Assembly (NCBI GenBank): GCA_027886175.1
Contig: JAJNNQ010000075.1
Coordinates: forward strand, 58,155,001 to 58,219,000
DNA length: 64,000 nucleotides
Direction of reading: 5' to 3'
Origin: Phylloscopus collybita
Taxonomy: Eukaryota > Chordata > Aves > Passeriformes > Phylloscopidae
This document shows, in pieces, positions 9,020 through 21,390 of the stretch (positions within the stretch are counted from its first letter, which is position 1; each line of letters starts with the position of its first letter). The translations under genes and the position numbers were made by a program. Under the pieces are notes generated by a model. The model made no database searches. It was not told where the DNA came from and was given only the letters and a program-made list of their open reading frames with translations.

Positions 9020-12000
9020 GGGCATCTTTAGTCCATAAAGTGTTCCATGTTATTTTCTTTCACTGTCTGCATCACCTTGCTAGCTAAGCAGGATGTATAT
9101 TTCATGAATGGGGGACACAGCTGCGAAGGACATCACTTCTGTGTTGAGAAAAAGCTGAGAATATGCTTAATAAAATGAAGACAAAAAAGTAGCAGAAGAA
9201 ATCTACCCTTATCTGACCGTAGATGCATTAGTGTTCCTAATTTGAACAAATGACAAATACAAGGCTCAAATGCTTTCCAGTCTCACTGGAGGAAAGCTTT
9301 TTGCAATCCTTTTTCTAGGAACATCTCATCAGTGAAGGAAAAAAAAGAACTTCTTAGCTTGGTTTATCAACTTTGACTAGCTAGATACCTATCACCACTA
9401 AGATTATTTAAGCCCCTTGAAACTTCAGGAGTATTAAATCTTTATAGGAATGTAGATTGTCTGCAGAAAAAAAAAAAATTGCTAACAGAAGTCTTATAGG
9501 AACTGATTACTTCTTTCCATATTCCTCCTGGGGCTGAAATTCTCTTTATAGACCTGGCTGGCACCCATGCTTACAAAACTTTCTTAAATTCTGTTTCATG
9601 CAAACACATATAAGGAGACACCTTAATCAAAATTAGGTGAAGATCAGTAGAACAAGACATCTGGAATAGTGAACATTGGTCTCTTGTGCAGTATCACCTT
9701 TCCTGGTGGTAGTTTGCACTGGAGGGGAACAGCTGCATTCACTGAGTTTAAACAATGTTCTAGAACACCCCGCTTGTAATTCTGAAGAGTGTTAGCCTCA
9801 ATTTCCCTTATGAAGCTGCCCCTGCTTCACTGGATCATTGCACTACCAGTAAGTCATGCAGAGATCCTTCTCCATGGCAGGGAGCTCAGTGTTCCATCCT
9901 CTCGCTGGAGGGCATTAGGCTGGGGAGACAGCAGAATAACTGAAAGGTTCACCTTCAGTTGTCAGTAAACATAAGCAGTAACCTCCTTAAAGCTCTTGCT
10001 TCTTTTTCTCTTGGGAAAACACAAAATTACAGTGTGTGCTAGTTACTTCCTGAAGTAAAAGTGTCATGTTATTGTTACTCAAGTATTGAGAAAAAAATCA
10101 CTGCTAGCAAGTCAGAGCCAAAGAAATGACATTTTCAGAGAAATTAAACACATTTTCCAGAGTTCAGCTTTGATTGTTACAGAATTAATAAAAATACATA
10201 TTTTCAAAACCCTCTCTCCTTTAGGAAATGAAAATGTGTCATCAGTGAAAGGTTGTTTTTCCAGAAATGTTGTGTGGCAGACTATTCAAAATGTGTTTTA
10301 GGTAGATATACAACTTGGTCTTAACTTTCCCATCTCTACATTCATTTCTGTGGATGCCAAAACCTGTGTCTACATCATAGGCAGCCAGTATCCTTAGAGG
10401 TGTTTTATGGGAATAATGTTACTGTGTCATCTCTATGACCTGTGTTTGATTCTAGGTCCTGTGTATACTCACTGTATAGCCAAAAAAAAAAAAAAAAATA
10501 CCCCTCCAGAAAATGAACTCAGTGGAAACTTTGAAAAATATATATATATTAAAAAAAAAAAAAAAAGATTACTCTTTCAGTAAGCTTCAATAAACAGAAG
10601 CTCTTGGAAAGAAAATGTAGTTGTAGATTGGGAAGCAAAGGTGGTGTTGTGCATGACTGAGTTTAAAAATAACCTTGTTACCTAAATATTTCCTGCATGG
10701 AATTCAAGTTTCAACTATTGATTTAGGCAATAGAGTCATGATCCTAGAAATGCTTGCGAATAAATGTGTGTCAAAAAATGTGTTACAAGAAACTTCAACA
10801 AACTCGCTTAACAAGCAGAGAAGAAACAAACAAGACAGGAATGTAAGACAATTACTGTATCACATGCCAGCTGCAGAGATAAAAAGCCAACGAAAATGTG
10901 CTGAGAGTTTCCACAATAATTTCCATTCACTTTGCTCTCAGTCTCATTCACTGTCACAACGGATGCTATCCACCCTAATACTTAGGGATTATTCCAATAT
11001 GTATGTTGTCAGCCATCTAACGTGTTGCAGATTATGCCCAAAAAACATTGAGGACACATTTTGAGCCCGAGCCCACTTTTATGATTTGCTGCAGCTTGTA
11101 AACTGACAGAAGTACATAAGGCAAGCACAGAGACTGGGTAGAAAATTTAAAGGAAGAAAGTTTGAAGGGGCAAGCTTAAAGGTGACAGTAAGGGCTCATA
11201 ACTGATCTCTGTATACGAGGTTGTGAAGTCTGCTTGAAGATCTGGAATACAGTTGGCACTAGAAAAACAAAAATTTAAAAGCAAAAAACCTTCCCCCTCT
11301 TTTTTCTTGAGAGGGTAAAAAAGGCTTAGCCCCTAGAGATATGTTCACTTGCTTCTAATAGGGAATAATAGAACTCCAGTAGAAATTTTCCTTAGGCATC
11401 TGGGAATGTATGTTGTTATGGTATACAGTGATTCCAAACAGTACTATAAATAATTGAACAGCAGATGTATTTGATAGTTTTTCTTAGTAAGTTCTCAGGG
11501 TTTTTTATTCTGTATGTGTTATGTAAAATATTCTAGAGAAATTATAGAAAAATATGATGTTATCCTGTAATAGAATTCAGTACCTTTGTTTTTTTAAATG
11601 ATATATAGTTAAAAGTTGAAAATATAGCAAAAAATGTTTCACAATTTAAAGGAAACAAAGGAAACAAAAACAAATAAAGCTTTTTGGAATTCTTTTTTCT
11701 GGTCGTCTTGGGAGGAATAGGTTGTATTTGATTCCCTTCATCTCATGTAGGTTATTGTGGAATATTTGTAACTCGGCAAATAAAAAAATACTTAGCACAA
11801 ATACTCATTTCAGTAGAACAGATCAGTGTGGAAAGTCTCTGTTTGCCTCTCAGGGTTCGGTATCAAACTACTGCATTTCATTTTAATATCATGTTAAAAA
11901 ATTCTATCAGTTCTGGAAAAAGCATAGCACGGGAGGGATGTCCCCACCTGCTCCAGCCCACAGGCATCCTGCAGCAGATCAACCTTGGCCAGCACCCAGA

Positions 12001-15000
12001 GATGCTCCCCCCACAGCAGGATGGGGGTGGAAATGGGGACCAGCAGAAATGAGAAATCTTGGGAGTTATAAGCAAGACAGGGAGATGACTTGCCAGTTAG
12101 TGTTGCAGGTGAACTAAGCTTGGAAATGAGCTCCATTTATTGCCTTTTGCCTTTTTCAGAGCAGCAGTGTAGGCAGCGTGCCGCAGTGGTGAGCACTTAG
12201 CAGGGCTGGCAGCAGTGGTGTCTCTACTCCCAGATCACGTACAGGTGTCTGCCTCCACATCTTAAAACCTCCCAGTACTGTGCTGAGAAACCTTTTCAGG
12301 ATAATCATGTTTATCCAAGCTCTATTTAATTACAATTCCCCTTTATCAGAATCGCAATTATCTTCTCTACCATGAGTTGCTGTCTTGTATTACTCCCCAC
12401 AATTAGCTCTATTAACCTTTTATCCAAGCACATTTTTATCTTTTATAGGAACTGGGGTTTTTTTCTATTTCAATCCTAATTCTTCTTTTTTTCCATTAAA
12501 AACATAACAATCTCAGCCATAACAACATTTTATTACAGTTATATATGTACTAAATCATGGCGATATTCCCTGAGATGTGATTTGCTTCATTAGTGCTACA
12601 ACCTCTGTAGAGGAACTGGAAGTGAATTGCTATCTTGTAAACTGTCTGAGGCCATGCATTATCCCATATTTTAATAAAAGGGAGAGAAATCCCAGTGTTG
12701 GAGTGCAGATTTGCAAAATGTCACCATTGCTTTTTGGTGTGATACTGGTGAGGTACAGATGCTCTCCCCTCCTCCGTGTGGCTGCAAAGCCACCACATTC
12801 AGGGGTCTGACACTGACTGGTGTAGGGATAAAACTGGTGGAGAGAAATAACTCAAACATCTCAAGATTTAAAAGAGCAGCTTTCTATCAATTACTTTGAG
12901 CATAAAAGCCTCATAATAAGCCACAAATATTTTTCCCTGAAAACATGCATGAAAAATGTCCTGCTGTGCTAACCTTTTTGTATTTTTTACACTTATTTTC
13001 CTTGAATTTCTATTTTAACACTCTTTTTTTGTGAGGAGTCCTGCCAGACTCTGCATATATTTCTGTTTTCCTTCAAAATATTGTGCTTAATGTGCTTGTG
13101 TCTGTATATCTCTTCTTTACCTATATTTAATTTAGCAGAAAGCTGATCTCCCTCAACTTCTCATTGTAAGACATGTTCTAGACCCTTTGTCAGCTTCATT
13201 GCCCTTATACATATATAGACCTATGCATAAAACCTCTATAAATATATAATGTGGAGCATATATGTTATAGACTATATAGTATGTAGATAAAATAATACAT
13301 ATCTGCTATATGTATATATTTATATTCTTGAGTTCATCTTGACAGCTCTTCAGGTAACATCCAAATAAACGAGCTTCTGGAGCCATTCCAAAACAGACAC
13401 CTCCCATTGCTGATCAAGTCATGTTGCAGAGCTGGTCTCCAGGGATGTTCCTGAGAGCACTGTGATCCTCATAAGCCACGTGGAACAAACAAGTCTTAAA
13501 TTCTGGGTGGTGAGTCCGATTGACACCTTCATTTTTAACTGATATCCAGCACCCCATCCAAACCTTTGGTGACTGACAGGTACAAAAGCTCCAGACATCT
13601 CTCAGTGCCAAATACTTCAAGGTGAATTATGAAGAAATCAGATAAGCAAAAGATGTGACTTGTGCTAAGATTAGAGCCAGTCAATTCTAATCTCTTCTGT
13701 ACTGAATGAATGACGATGGCAGTTCCTTCTTGATAAGCCATCCTGCATTATAAAGGTAAAGGCCAGTAAAGTAGTCCTGCTTTGCTGGTGGTTGTCAGCC
13801 TTTGGGATGGAGTTAGAAGTGGAAGTATGTGAACATAGCTCTTGTGCTTTTGTAAAAACATGCATTTTTCATGTGGGAAGTATTAATCCTAAAGCAACCA
13901 TCAATGTCACAGTCAGCCCCATTTACCCACAGACTGTAGCCATCATGCTGTACTGTGCACACAGGGGATGTGACATAGGGACCTCCTTTTCCCAGAGGAC
14001 AAGCTCTGTGCTTCCTAAGCAAAGTGTTCCTGAATATCTCCAAAGTAACTATCCACCACAACATAAATACGAATGCATTCACAAAGTCAAGGGAAAACTA
14101 ATGCTCTAAAAAATGAAACATCAAGAAAACAATATGTATTCCATGGACTGAAATCAGTGGGTTTAGGTTTAGCACACTTCTATGAACATTACCAGGTAAT
14201 GCTGTAACCAGTGAGCAATCTTGTTGTGTGAGAGCATTAAATACTCTGCTATGTGCCCATTTAGATGTGGTTACATTGCTGACCCTTGTCACAGAGTTCA
14301 GGAGCAATCAGAATATACATATCCCTGTTGAGGTCATTTGTGATGACTTTTAAAAAGGGTTCTGCTGCTGTGCCAGCTGTCCTGCTCGTGGGAGTCACCC
14401 GCTTTCAAATGGGAGATACCTGATGGCTTTCTAAAAACACATTCTTCTCACTCTTGGAGCCCCGGGGATGGTTCTTGTCTCTAGTTCATCTCTTCTCAAG
14501 GAATAAGAGACCGTTTGCTGGTTGTCCTCTTTTTAAGAGACCAACTGCAGGCTGGTCTTTCTGACCTCTGCATACCACACATGTCCCTCAGGCCATGCTT
14601 TCTGCAGCAACTCCATGCAGATCTCACTGGGATTTTAAAGACCAGAAATAACATGGGTGTTTTTGGAGCAGCCTGTACATTACCACTGCTTCATACAGGG
14701 TTACATGCAAATCACACTTTCACGCTGAAATAATTTACTTAGTAGAAACAAGGACATGTTAGTAATGATACAGATTTTTTTTTTTCATCACACAAATGGG
14801 TAATGAACACAGAGATGGCACTCAGAAAATACTGTTTCTATGATAAATTCTACCACCCTTCTCTTCACTGCTGGCCTATCACTTCTGGTCCTTCTCGTGG
14901 ACCAGGAGTGAGTATTTTTATCTATCTCTCTGCTATAATAATCACCTGTTGCAAATGTTGTGAGAATCAGGTAAGGAACTAAAGCTGCAGACAGCCTGGG

Positions 15001-18000
15001 CAGTTGAGCAGGAGCCCTCAAAACAGTGAGTCTGAGGAACCCAGAGGGATCCATTTTCAGAAATCCTTGATTTGTAAACATATTTCAAGTCAGTACTTGA
15101 AACCATTTTTCCAGGAAGAAGGTTTTATCACTTCTGTGTATTAAAGTGATAAGCAAAGAAATTGTTTGATAATATGTCACAACATTAAGGAAACAAACAC
15201 TATTAACCTTTCTCTCAGGCCATTCCTCAAAAAAATGCGTTATTATATAGGAAGTTTCATAGGAAACTATGATAATATTAGCACTGATAATGACTGGTCA
15301 AAGTGTCCAGTTGCTCAAGCCTGGTATTCCTGGACATTCCACATGCCTGCACTGCAATTCATTTCTGATTTTAGTGAAAATGTCTTTGGACTTCAGAAAG
15401 AATGTGACCAGAAGCAGAAGCTCCCTTTGAACTCAGGTTAAAAAACAGCAAACCAAAGAATTTTATGCATAGCAGAACAAAACCCGTCACTTGAGGACAG
15501 AATGAGATTCTATATGCATATGAAGAATAAAATATATTTCTCTGAGCTGAATGCAGTTTTCTTATGATGCAAACAGCAGCCACAGCACTGTGTGCTGTGA
15601 GTGGGAGCACATACATCACCCTACAATATAAATGGCCTAAAAGCCACAAAGATCAAAGCAGGTCTTGATTATCACATAATAAAAGTAAGAGATGCTGCAG
15701 AAAGGACTGAGCTTTCCTAACACTGAACTGGGAACTTCAGGAGATAATAAATAATAGTATCCTAAGCCTATTTACCGGTTGTTTTTTTTTTTTAATTTCC
15801 TACAGCATTCCTTCTGCAATCCTTCTGGATTTTAAGAAATGGCAACGACCATCAGTAAGTCCTTTAGCTGCAGGGAGTGCAGCGCCTGCAGTTTTCCCAT
15901 AGTTTGTAGTTTAGCACCACCTTCCTAGACACCAAAGAATGGCAGCTTTGCACTGCCGGAACATTTGGCTTGAAAGCCTTAGAACAAAAAGGAAAGTGCA
16001 AAGAAAGGTGGTTATTTCCCTATCTGTTTTAATTACTGGACCTTTTTAAGAAGACAGCATTCTCTGTCCTCAGCAATTTTTGCAGCTCATCAGTTTTCAG
16101 AAACCATCCCACAGACTAGTGCTCCTTGTAGCACTTCATTTATGGCTCTATAGCTGTGGCTCTGTGTTGTCACAATTTCAGGGCCTGTTGCTTTTGTTTC
16201 CAAGCCATGAAAACTGAAATTTCTAATGTAAACTGTATTTTATGCTGAATGTAGTGTATTTTAATGTTTAAAAATGAGCTTGTGAATGCTTGATATGAAC
16301 ATGGTACTTTCACCCAGCATTCACAGGCAACAAATTTCAACCTCTTTTCTGCACCTGATGATAAATAGCTGTTAAGGAGAGAATTTTAATGCCTCATTGA
16401 AAAACAAACAGGATTGACAATGGTAGTCTATAGCCCCATAATACAAAATTTAAATATTTTCTTCCATAGTCCAAGGAGTTAATAAGAAAAATGGTAAAGG
16501 TGACAGACACATGGGTAACTGACCTGCATTGGTGTCAAAGACAAACCCATATCTCAAAGAAAATTCATGCAAAGCATGTAAGTTTTTTTTAAAATTCATT
16601 ATTCAATTTTCCTTTTCTGTGTGTTTCCCCAGCATGCCCTCAATTGCACGGGGTATGACCAGGATCAGCTACCCAAGAATAAGCTTAATCACAAAATTAC
16701 CTTACCCCCTGCAAAACCTCCTTCTAGGCTGAGCTCCTTATCTTGTGACCCAGAAGCTGCAAATACCCACCATGACATGATCTGTCTTTGCAAAATTTTC
16801 ACATATTGATCCCTGAAAACAATCTAGAGGTCTGTGTGCTTGGTGATTGGCTTGGTGCTTGCCATCAGCACCATATGGGGAAGTCCCAGGAGGTGCTCCC
16901 TAAGATGTGGTCACAAAATTCTGGGTGACATCATCCTCCCTGTGTTTCTCAGGACAGTCAGGTGGCTAAGCCGCCCACTGCCATGTTGGATAGTGAAGCT
17001 GCATCCCCTCTTAAGCCTTTGCTTCCCTCTCTACTTTATTCACCAACTAGAAAACACTTTTATTGTTGGGGAGACCTCTGGCATTGTGTTCCTTCATTTC
17101 TTTGCCTCTGCAAGTGGCTGTGAGTATAAATTTGGCTGTGAGTATAAAACAACTCCTCTTTTTGTCTCCTTGAGGGAAGAAAAAAACCCATGATATTGCA
17201 TATTAAGCAACATTTTCCCTGCTAGGTATCCACCCTTCTATCACACACTTACTTTCCTAAAATCAGTACCTCAGTAGCAAATGATGGCGGTTTTAATTAA
17301 GGCAGTGAGTTGAGAAATGGACACTCAGTTAACATTTGCTGACTGTGGGCAACAGCACAGAGAGAAAAGTAAATGATAAGAAAGCAGCTGCAGGTGTCAG
17401 CCTTTAAAATCTTCCTTGAACTCCACATGTGAATCAGGTAAGGTTTCTGGAGGCAACCTCAAGAAAATGCATGTGAATCAGTCTTTTAAGGTGTATTAGT
17501 TTAATTTCTTTACACTTTTATCTGGATATTCTCATTCAGAATTAAAAAAAAAAATCCTGAAGTGGCCTTAATTTAATTTATTTTATTTCCAAGGAGAACT
17601 AAAGCAGATTGAATTAAGGAAACTGGAGTTCTGGCTAGGAGTGTCCATGTAATACTTTTTAATGCGGTTTAATTATTGAGTTTTCAATTCACATTTTTAA
17701 TTTGTTGGGACTGCATTTCCAGTGCAGCCCTGAGAAGCCAAACACCAAAAGCATTACTGAGAAGAATGTCATGATAGTGTGCAATGCTAAACAAGTATAC
17801 ATTAATTTTTGTCTCATTTACTGGATTCTATAAATATTTCCACAGACATTGCTGCTCAATAGAGGCAACTGCATGAACACATGCAACTGTGTGCTCATAT
17901 GGCACATATTTTCGATGCTTCTGTTAAAATTTGAATTTTACTATAATTGCAACTGGAGTTTGCATAGAAAATGTGTTATATAAGAGTATTCTTTCTACTG

Positions 18001-18260
18001 TATATGATACCACCCTTTGCAGGAACTACTAATTTTTATGCAGACTTGCCCAGTGTAAACAGATTAGCTCCTATTCAGCAGGGAAACTGGTTTTAGTTGT
18101 CTGTAATTCCCTGGCTGTACAGATCTTCTTGGACACCAGTCATTATCTCTAAAACCTCTCTGAGATTCTCCAGTATCAGATCCAGACCAGCCACAGTGTA
18201 GGACAAGTAGCTTAGTCAGAAAAGCCATGGGGAGTACTCAAGCATCGTGGCATTTTTCAG
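9020..18260. other. Intergenic, no gene recognised
   Basis: AT-rich DNA with A tracts (about 10483-10498 and 10551-10566), an AT-rich TA-repeat-like stretch (about 13200-13325), and a short direct repeat at 17115-17148. Open frames here, such as 10675-11064 and 13792-14109, match nothing I know and are within chance length. No CR1 fragment was recognised in this stretch. Confidence 0.6.
17115..17148 (+). repeat. 16-base direct repeat pair
   Basis: TGGCTGTGAGTATAAA is present at 17115-17130 and exactly again at 17133-17148. Each copy carries a TATAAA. Origin unknown. Confidence 0.85.
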
Positions 18261-18269
18261 TCATAATGT

Positions 18270-18482
18270 TTATATTCCCAGTTCATTAAGCTGATTTTGG
18301 TAGGCTCTGGCTTCTTTGTAAAACATTAGCTCTGTAAGTGAGTCAGCAGGTATCTCAGAGCTGTTAGCACTGGATAAAAAGCCCTTTACAGCTGTGGTCC
18401 AACAAAAGTCACAGTCGTGGCAGGCACAGCCAGCCAAGTAGGCAGCCACCCTGGGCTGGTAGTGCTTCTTCTTCCTCCCCAT
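18270..18482 (-). other. Unassigned 70-codon ORF with Cys motif
   Basis: An ATG-initiated minus-strand frame, MGRKKKHYQPRVAAYLAGCA at the start, followed by CHDCDFCW and a C-terminal half that looks helical (LTELMFYKEARAYQNQLNEL). I do not recognise it. It lies just downstream, on the same strand, of another protein-like frame at 18717-18950. The two could be pieces of one decayed gene or two chance frames. No good splice pair linking them was identified. Confidence 0.2.
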
Positions 18483-18716
18483 CTTCCTTCACACATAGCA
18501 TTGCTGGCAGTGCCAGAGGCCACACAACAGCAGCACCTGGGGACTCTGAGGTATTGTGAAAGAGAAGCCTGGAGAAGGATCTGTGGGCTGCCCCATTAGC
18601 AGGAGTTATGGATTTCAGTCACTTTGATTTAATGCTTTTCTTCAGTGTAGTCTATCTCTTCTCATAAATGACAGATGAGGAAGTCAAACTGTTGTGAGCA
18701 GTGAGATATGTCTACC

Positions 18717-18950
18717 TCAAATGTACTGGCTTGGTGAAGACATTTGTTTGCCAAGCAGTTTTCCATCTTTCAGGTAAGTGAGCTTCCCAATTAGCTTCTG
18801 AGCATGGTATTTGTATGAAAATCGTTCCATTAACAACGCTCTCTTTGTCTCCAGCTGCTGCACTTCAAATTTGATGGCATTGTGTGTTGTTAGAAATTGG
18901 AACAGAACAAAAAGCATACAGAGAGAACAGAAGGCACACAGAATTAGCAA
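18717..18950 (-). other. Unassigned ORF, membrane segment plus helical segment
   Basis: The minus-strand frame opens without ATG, with an internal ATG at the MLFVLFQFL segment. It reads as a hydrophobic stretch of about 17 residues, then a charged region that could form a coiled coil (FEVQQLETKRALLMERFSYK), then a short tail and TGA. This is the layout of a single-pass membrane/coiled-coil protein end, but no family is recognised. It could be a terminal exon, a pseudogene remnant or chance. Confidence 0.22.
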
Positions 18951-18959
18951 TTATTGTTT

Positions 18960-20330
18960 GATGAATACAAAGTGATAGCACCAGCTATAAAAGCTGAAAA
19001 AGTTGTGCTTACAGTTCTTTAACAACTTGGAATTAAATTTTACACAATGAGCATCTGTTATCAGTTGATTTTCCCTCACACTCCAGAAGCTTCAGTCAAG
19101 ATAGTTTGCCCCTTTCTGGGGCCAAGGCAGAGGAAAAAATGTGTCACTGTTTTTCCTCTGCCTGATGTAAAGTACCAAGACCTTCTACCAACTCCAGCAA
19201 CCTCAGATTTGAAGTAGGGATTTGGATTTGCCTGCAGACAGTTGTGCAGCAGAAACTTGCACTTTTATTCCCATGAAAATCCAGGCAAACTTTTCCAATA
19301 AATAAAAAGTGATGATTGTACTTGTCTGCTTTGCACAGAACGAGGCCAAAGCCTCCTGCCTGTGGTTACTCCCCAGCAACTGGGACAGTGCAGCCACCAA
19401 ATGCCTTGGGTTGCTCAAGCCCAAGCACCTCAGAGTGACCATGACCCATGCTGCTGGGCCATATGCATGTAGATGTCCTGCTGGGCAGCAGGAGATCCCC
19501 TGGATCCCCTGTAAATAGCCTTACTCCAGCATCTCACCCTTTCCTACAGCATTTATAGCAAGTAACAGGGAATAGCTTTTCTGTGAATTGGAGGGCAATA
19601 AAAGTGCTGAACAGCTATAAAACAAGTGTCAGAAAGTGACATCAGAGAAGAGCCAGTTGCAGTAAGATGCTGGAAACATGCTCTTTGTCTCTCCTGGTCT
19701 GTCACAACAAAATCTAAATGTGGCTTTGGGTCATTCCTTCAAGGTATAAAAAGTATTATAGTCATCTTCTGACTTACAGTGAGTGGTGGCAGAAAGAGGG
19801 GTTATACTGTGACTGCTTTGGACTACACATTCATTTCAGAGTGATTCTAGGGATAGAATTAAAATGCCATAGTATTTCCACCATATCTGAATAAATCTGA
19901 TTCTTGTCTCAGTGGCAGTTTTAGCTCCATGGCATTCTGTGTCCACAGCTATTAGACACAACATAAAAATATTGCAAGGTACAAAATAGTACATTTCCTG
20001 AAGTGGAGCTAAGCAAAGAAGTGAAGAACCCAATGGAATGCTATATCTTTTTGGATGCAGAGGACCCTAGAGCACCCACAGTTATGGGGATGACACCTTT
20101 AAGGAATTCAAGGAGCCAGATAAGTTCAGTCAGACCTGTGCCCTGTGCTCTCCCCCAGTATGTGTCTACTGGTGGCGGGGAGAAGTGCAGCCTGCTCCTA
20201 ATGCTCGTTCTCCATTTGCAGAATACACAGCCTGGGGCAGCTTGCTGCAACACAGTTTCGGAAATCATTGCCTAGAATGGGTGGGTCTCTGGTGTTGAAA
20301 ATGAAAAAACACAACTCTTGAGAAAGCATC
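18960..20330. other. Intergenic, no gene recognised
   Basis: Mixed-composition DNA. I found no repeat family or convincing exon here. The open frames at 19203-19518 overlap on both strands and look like chance. Confidence 0.5.
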
Positions 20331-20336
20331 TGAATG

Positions 20337-20940
20337 TTTATTGAGGGCAAGAGTCAGCAAAACGCCAAGCTGGCCACAGTGCTCTGCCCATGCAGCTTCC
20401 AGCTCCCCTCTGGGCCTGGTGCTGTGGCAGTGGCCTGAGGGGACCCTGGACTCTTTGGAGTGGCTGACGGCTGGCACCAAGCACTGGAGCAGCTGAATGG
20501 CTGCCTGCAGAGCGGGCACATCACACTCTGGCTGGCCCAGTGCTGCATGCAGGCAGAGCAGAGCCCGTGGAGGCAGAAGGGCACAGGCTGAGTGCTCTAC
20601 ATCTTCCAGGGAGAAGGGGCATTGATGGGCTCCTCCAGTGCCTGTGGCAGCTGGCTCATGCTGCTGTTCCTTTCTCCTGCAGGTCTGGCTCAATGGTGCC
20701 CAGTGCCCTGTCCTGCCAAGAGAGACATGCAAAGTGCTGGAGCTTTTCTGGTGATGAAAAAAGAGGAGCAGAGGAAAGCCCGGAGAGCTGTGGGGGAAGC
20801 CCACATGGATTTCCTCAGCAATTCCCCAGCTTTCAAGCCGCCTGAGGCGAGATGCCTGGGGCAATCTGTGGTGAGCTGTCAGGGGACATGAGAGGAGAGC
20901 CTCCCAGCCCCCAAAAAGCAGAGCCCCCATGCTCTCCACC
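20337..20940 (-). pseudogene. RING-finger E3 ligase-like retrocopy/pseudogene, frameshifted
   Basis: On the minus strand a RING-HC zinc-binding pattern is visible between 20621 and 20507. It begins CPFSLEDVEHSAC in one frame, then LPFCLHGLCSACMQHWA and CPLCRQPF in the next. The spacing C-x2-(S)...C-x-H-x2-C-x2-C...C-x2-C is that of a RING-HC domain, but the second zinc ligand is Ser instead of Cys. A single-base frameshift separates ligand 1 from ligand 3. No intron is needed. A minus-strand AATAAA (20342-20337) lies downstream, so a processed copy is plausible. The pattern resembles the Topors-like RING genes multiplied in some birds; that family assignment is inference. Outer limits are approximate. 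Confidence 0.68.
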
Positions 20941-21317
20941 AGACACCAGCTGGATTACTACAGGGCACGTGCCTTCAGGAGGTGGTCAGAAAATCTGGGC
21001 AATGCTTGGCACGGCTGAAATCCCCAGCTCTCTCGTGGTGTGTCTGGTCCCAGGGCAGGCACCTAGGATTCTACATTGCCCTGCACAGCTGAGTAGAGGA
21101 GCAAGAAGTGCTGGAAGTGGGTCTGAACTTCAGGGTCAATGTGTGATATGGGGCCAGTGCTAAAGATGGAGACCAGGAAAATAGGCACCCCACACTGCAG
21201 TGGGGGAGCCCTGGTGAGCTCCTGAGTGCCAATGGAGGGAGCACCCCAACTCAGCTCTTCCAAGGGCTTCACTGGGGGTGGAAGTTCCTGACCCTTGTCA
21301 CTGAAGTAAAAGGCTCT

Positions 21318-21390
21318 GAGATGACAGTTGAGGTTGGAAGGGACCTCTGGAGGTCACCGCGTCCAAGGTCCCCACTCAAGCTAGGTCAAG
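21318..21390 (-). mobile_element. CR1 LINE 3'-end fragment, antisense
   Basis: The plus strand reads GTTGAGGTTGGAAGGGACCT then CTGGAGGTCACCGCGTCCAA, the antisense of the CR1 3' terminus. Short and diverged. Confidence 0.8.

Noticed and set aside
10675..11064. 129-codon plus frame
   Set aside because: Begins without ATG and has no recognisable domain.
16834..17193. 119-codon plus frame, possibly LTR-like with TATAAA repeats
   Set aside because: No LTR end motifs or target duplication found and no protein family recognised.
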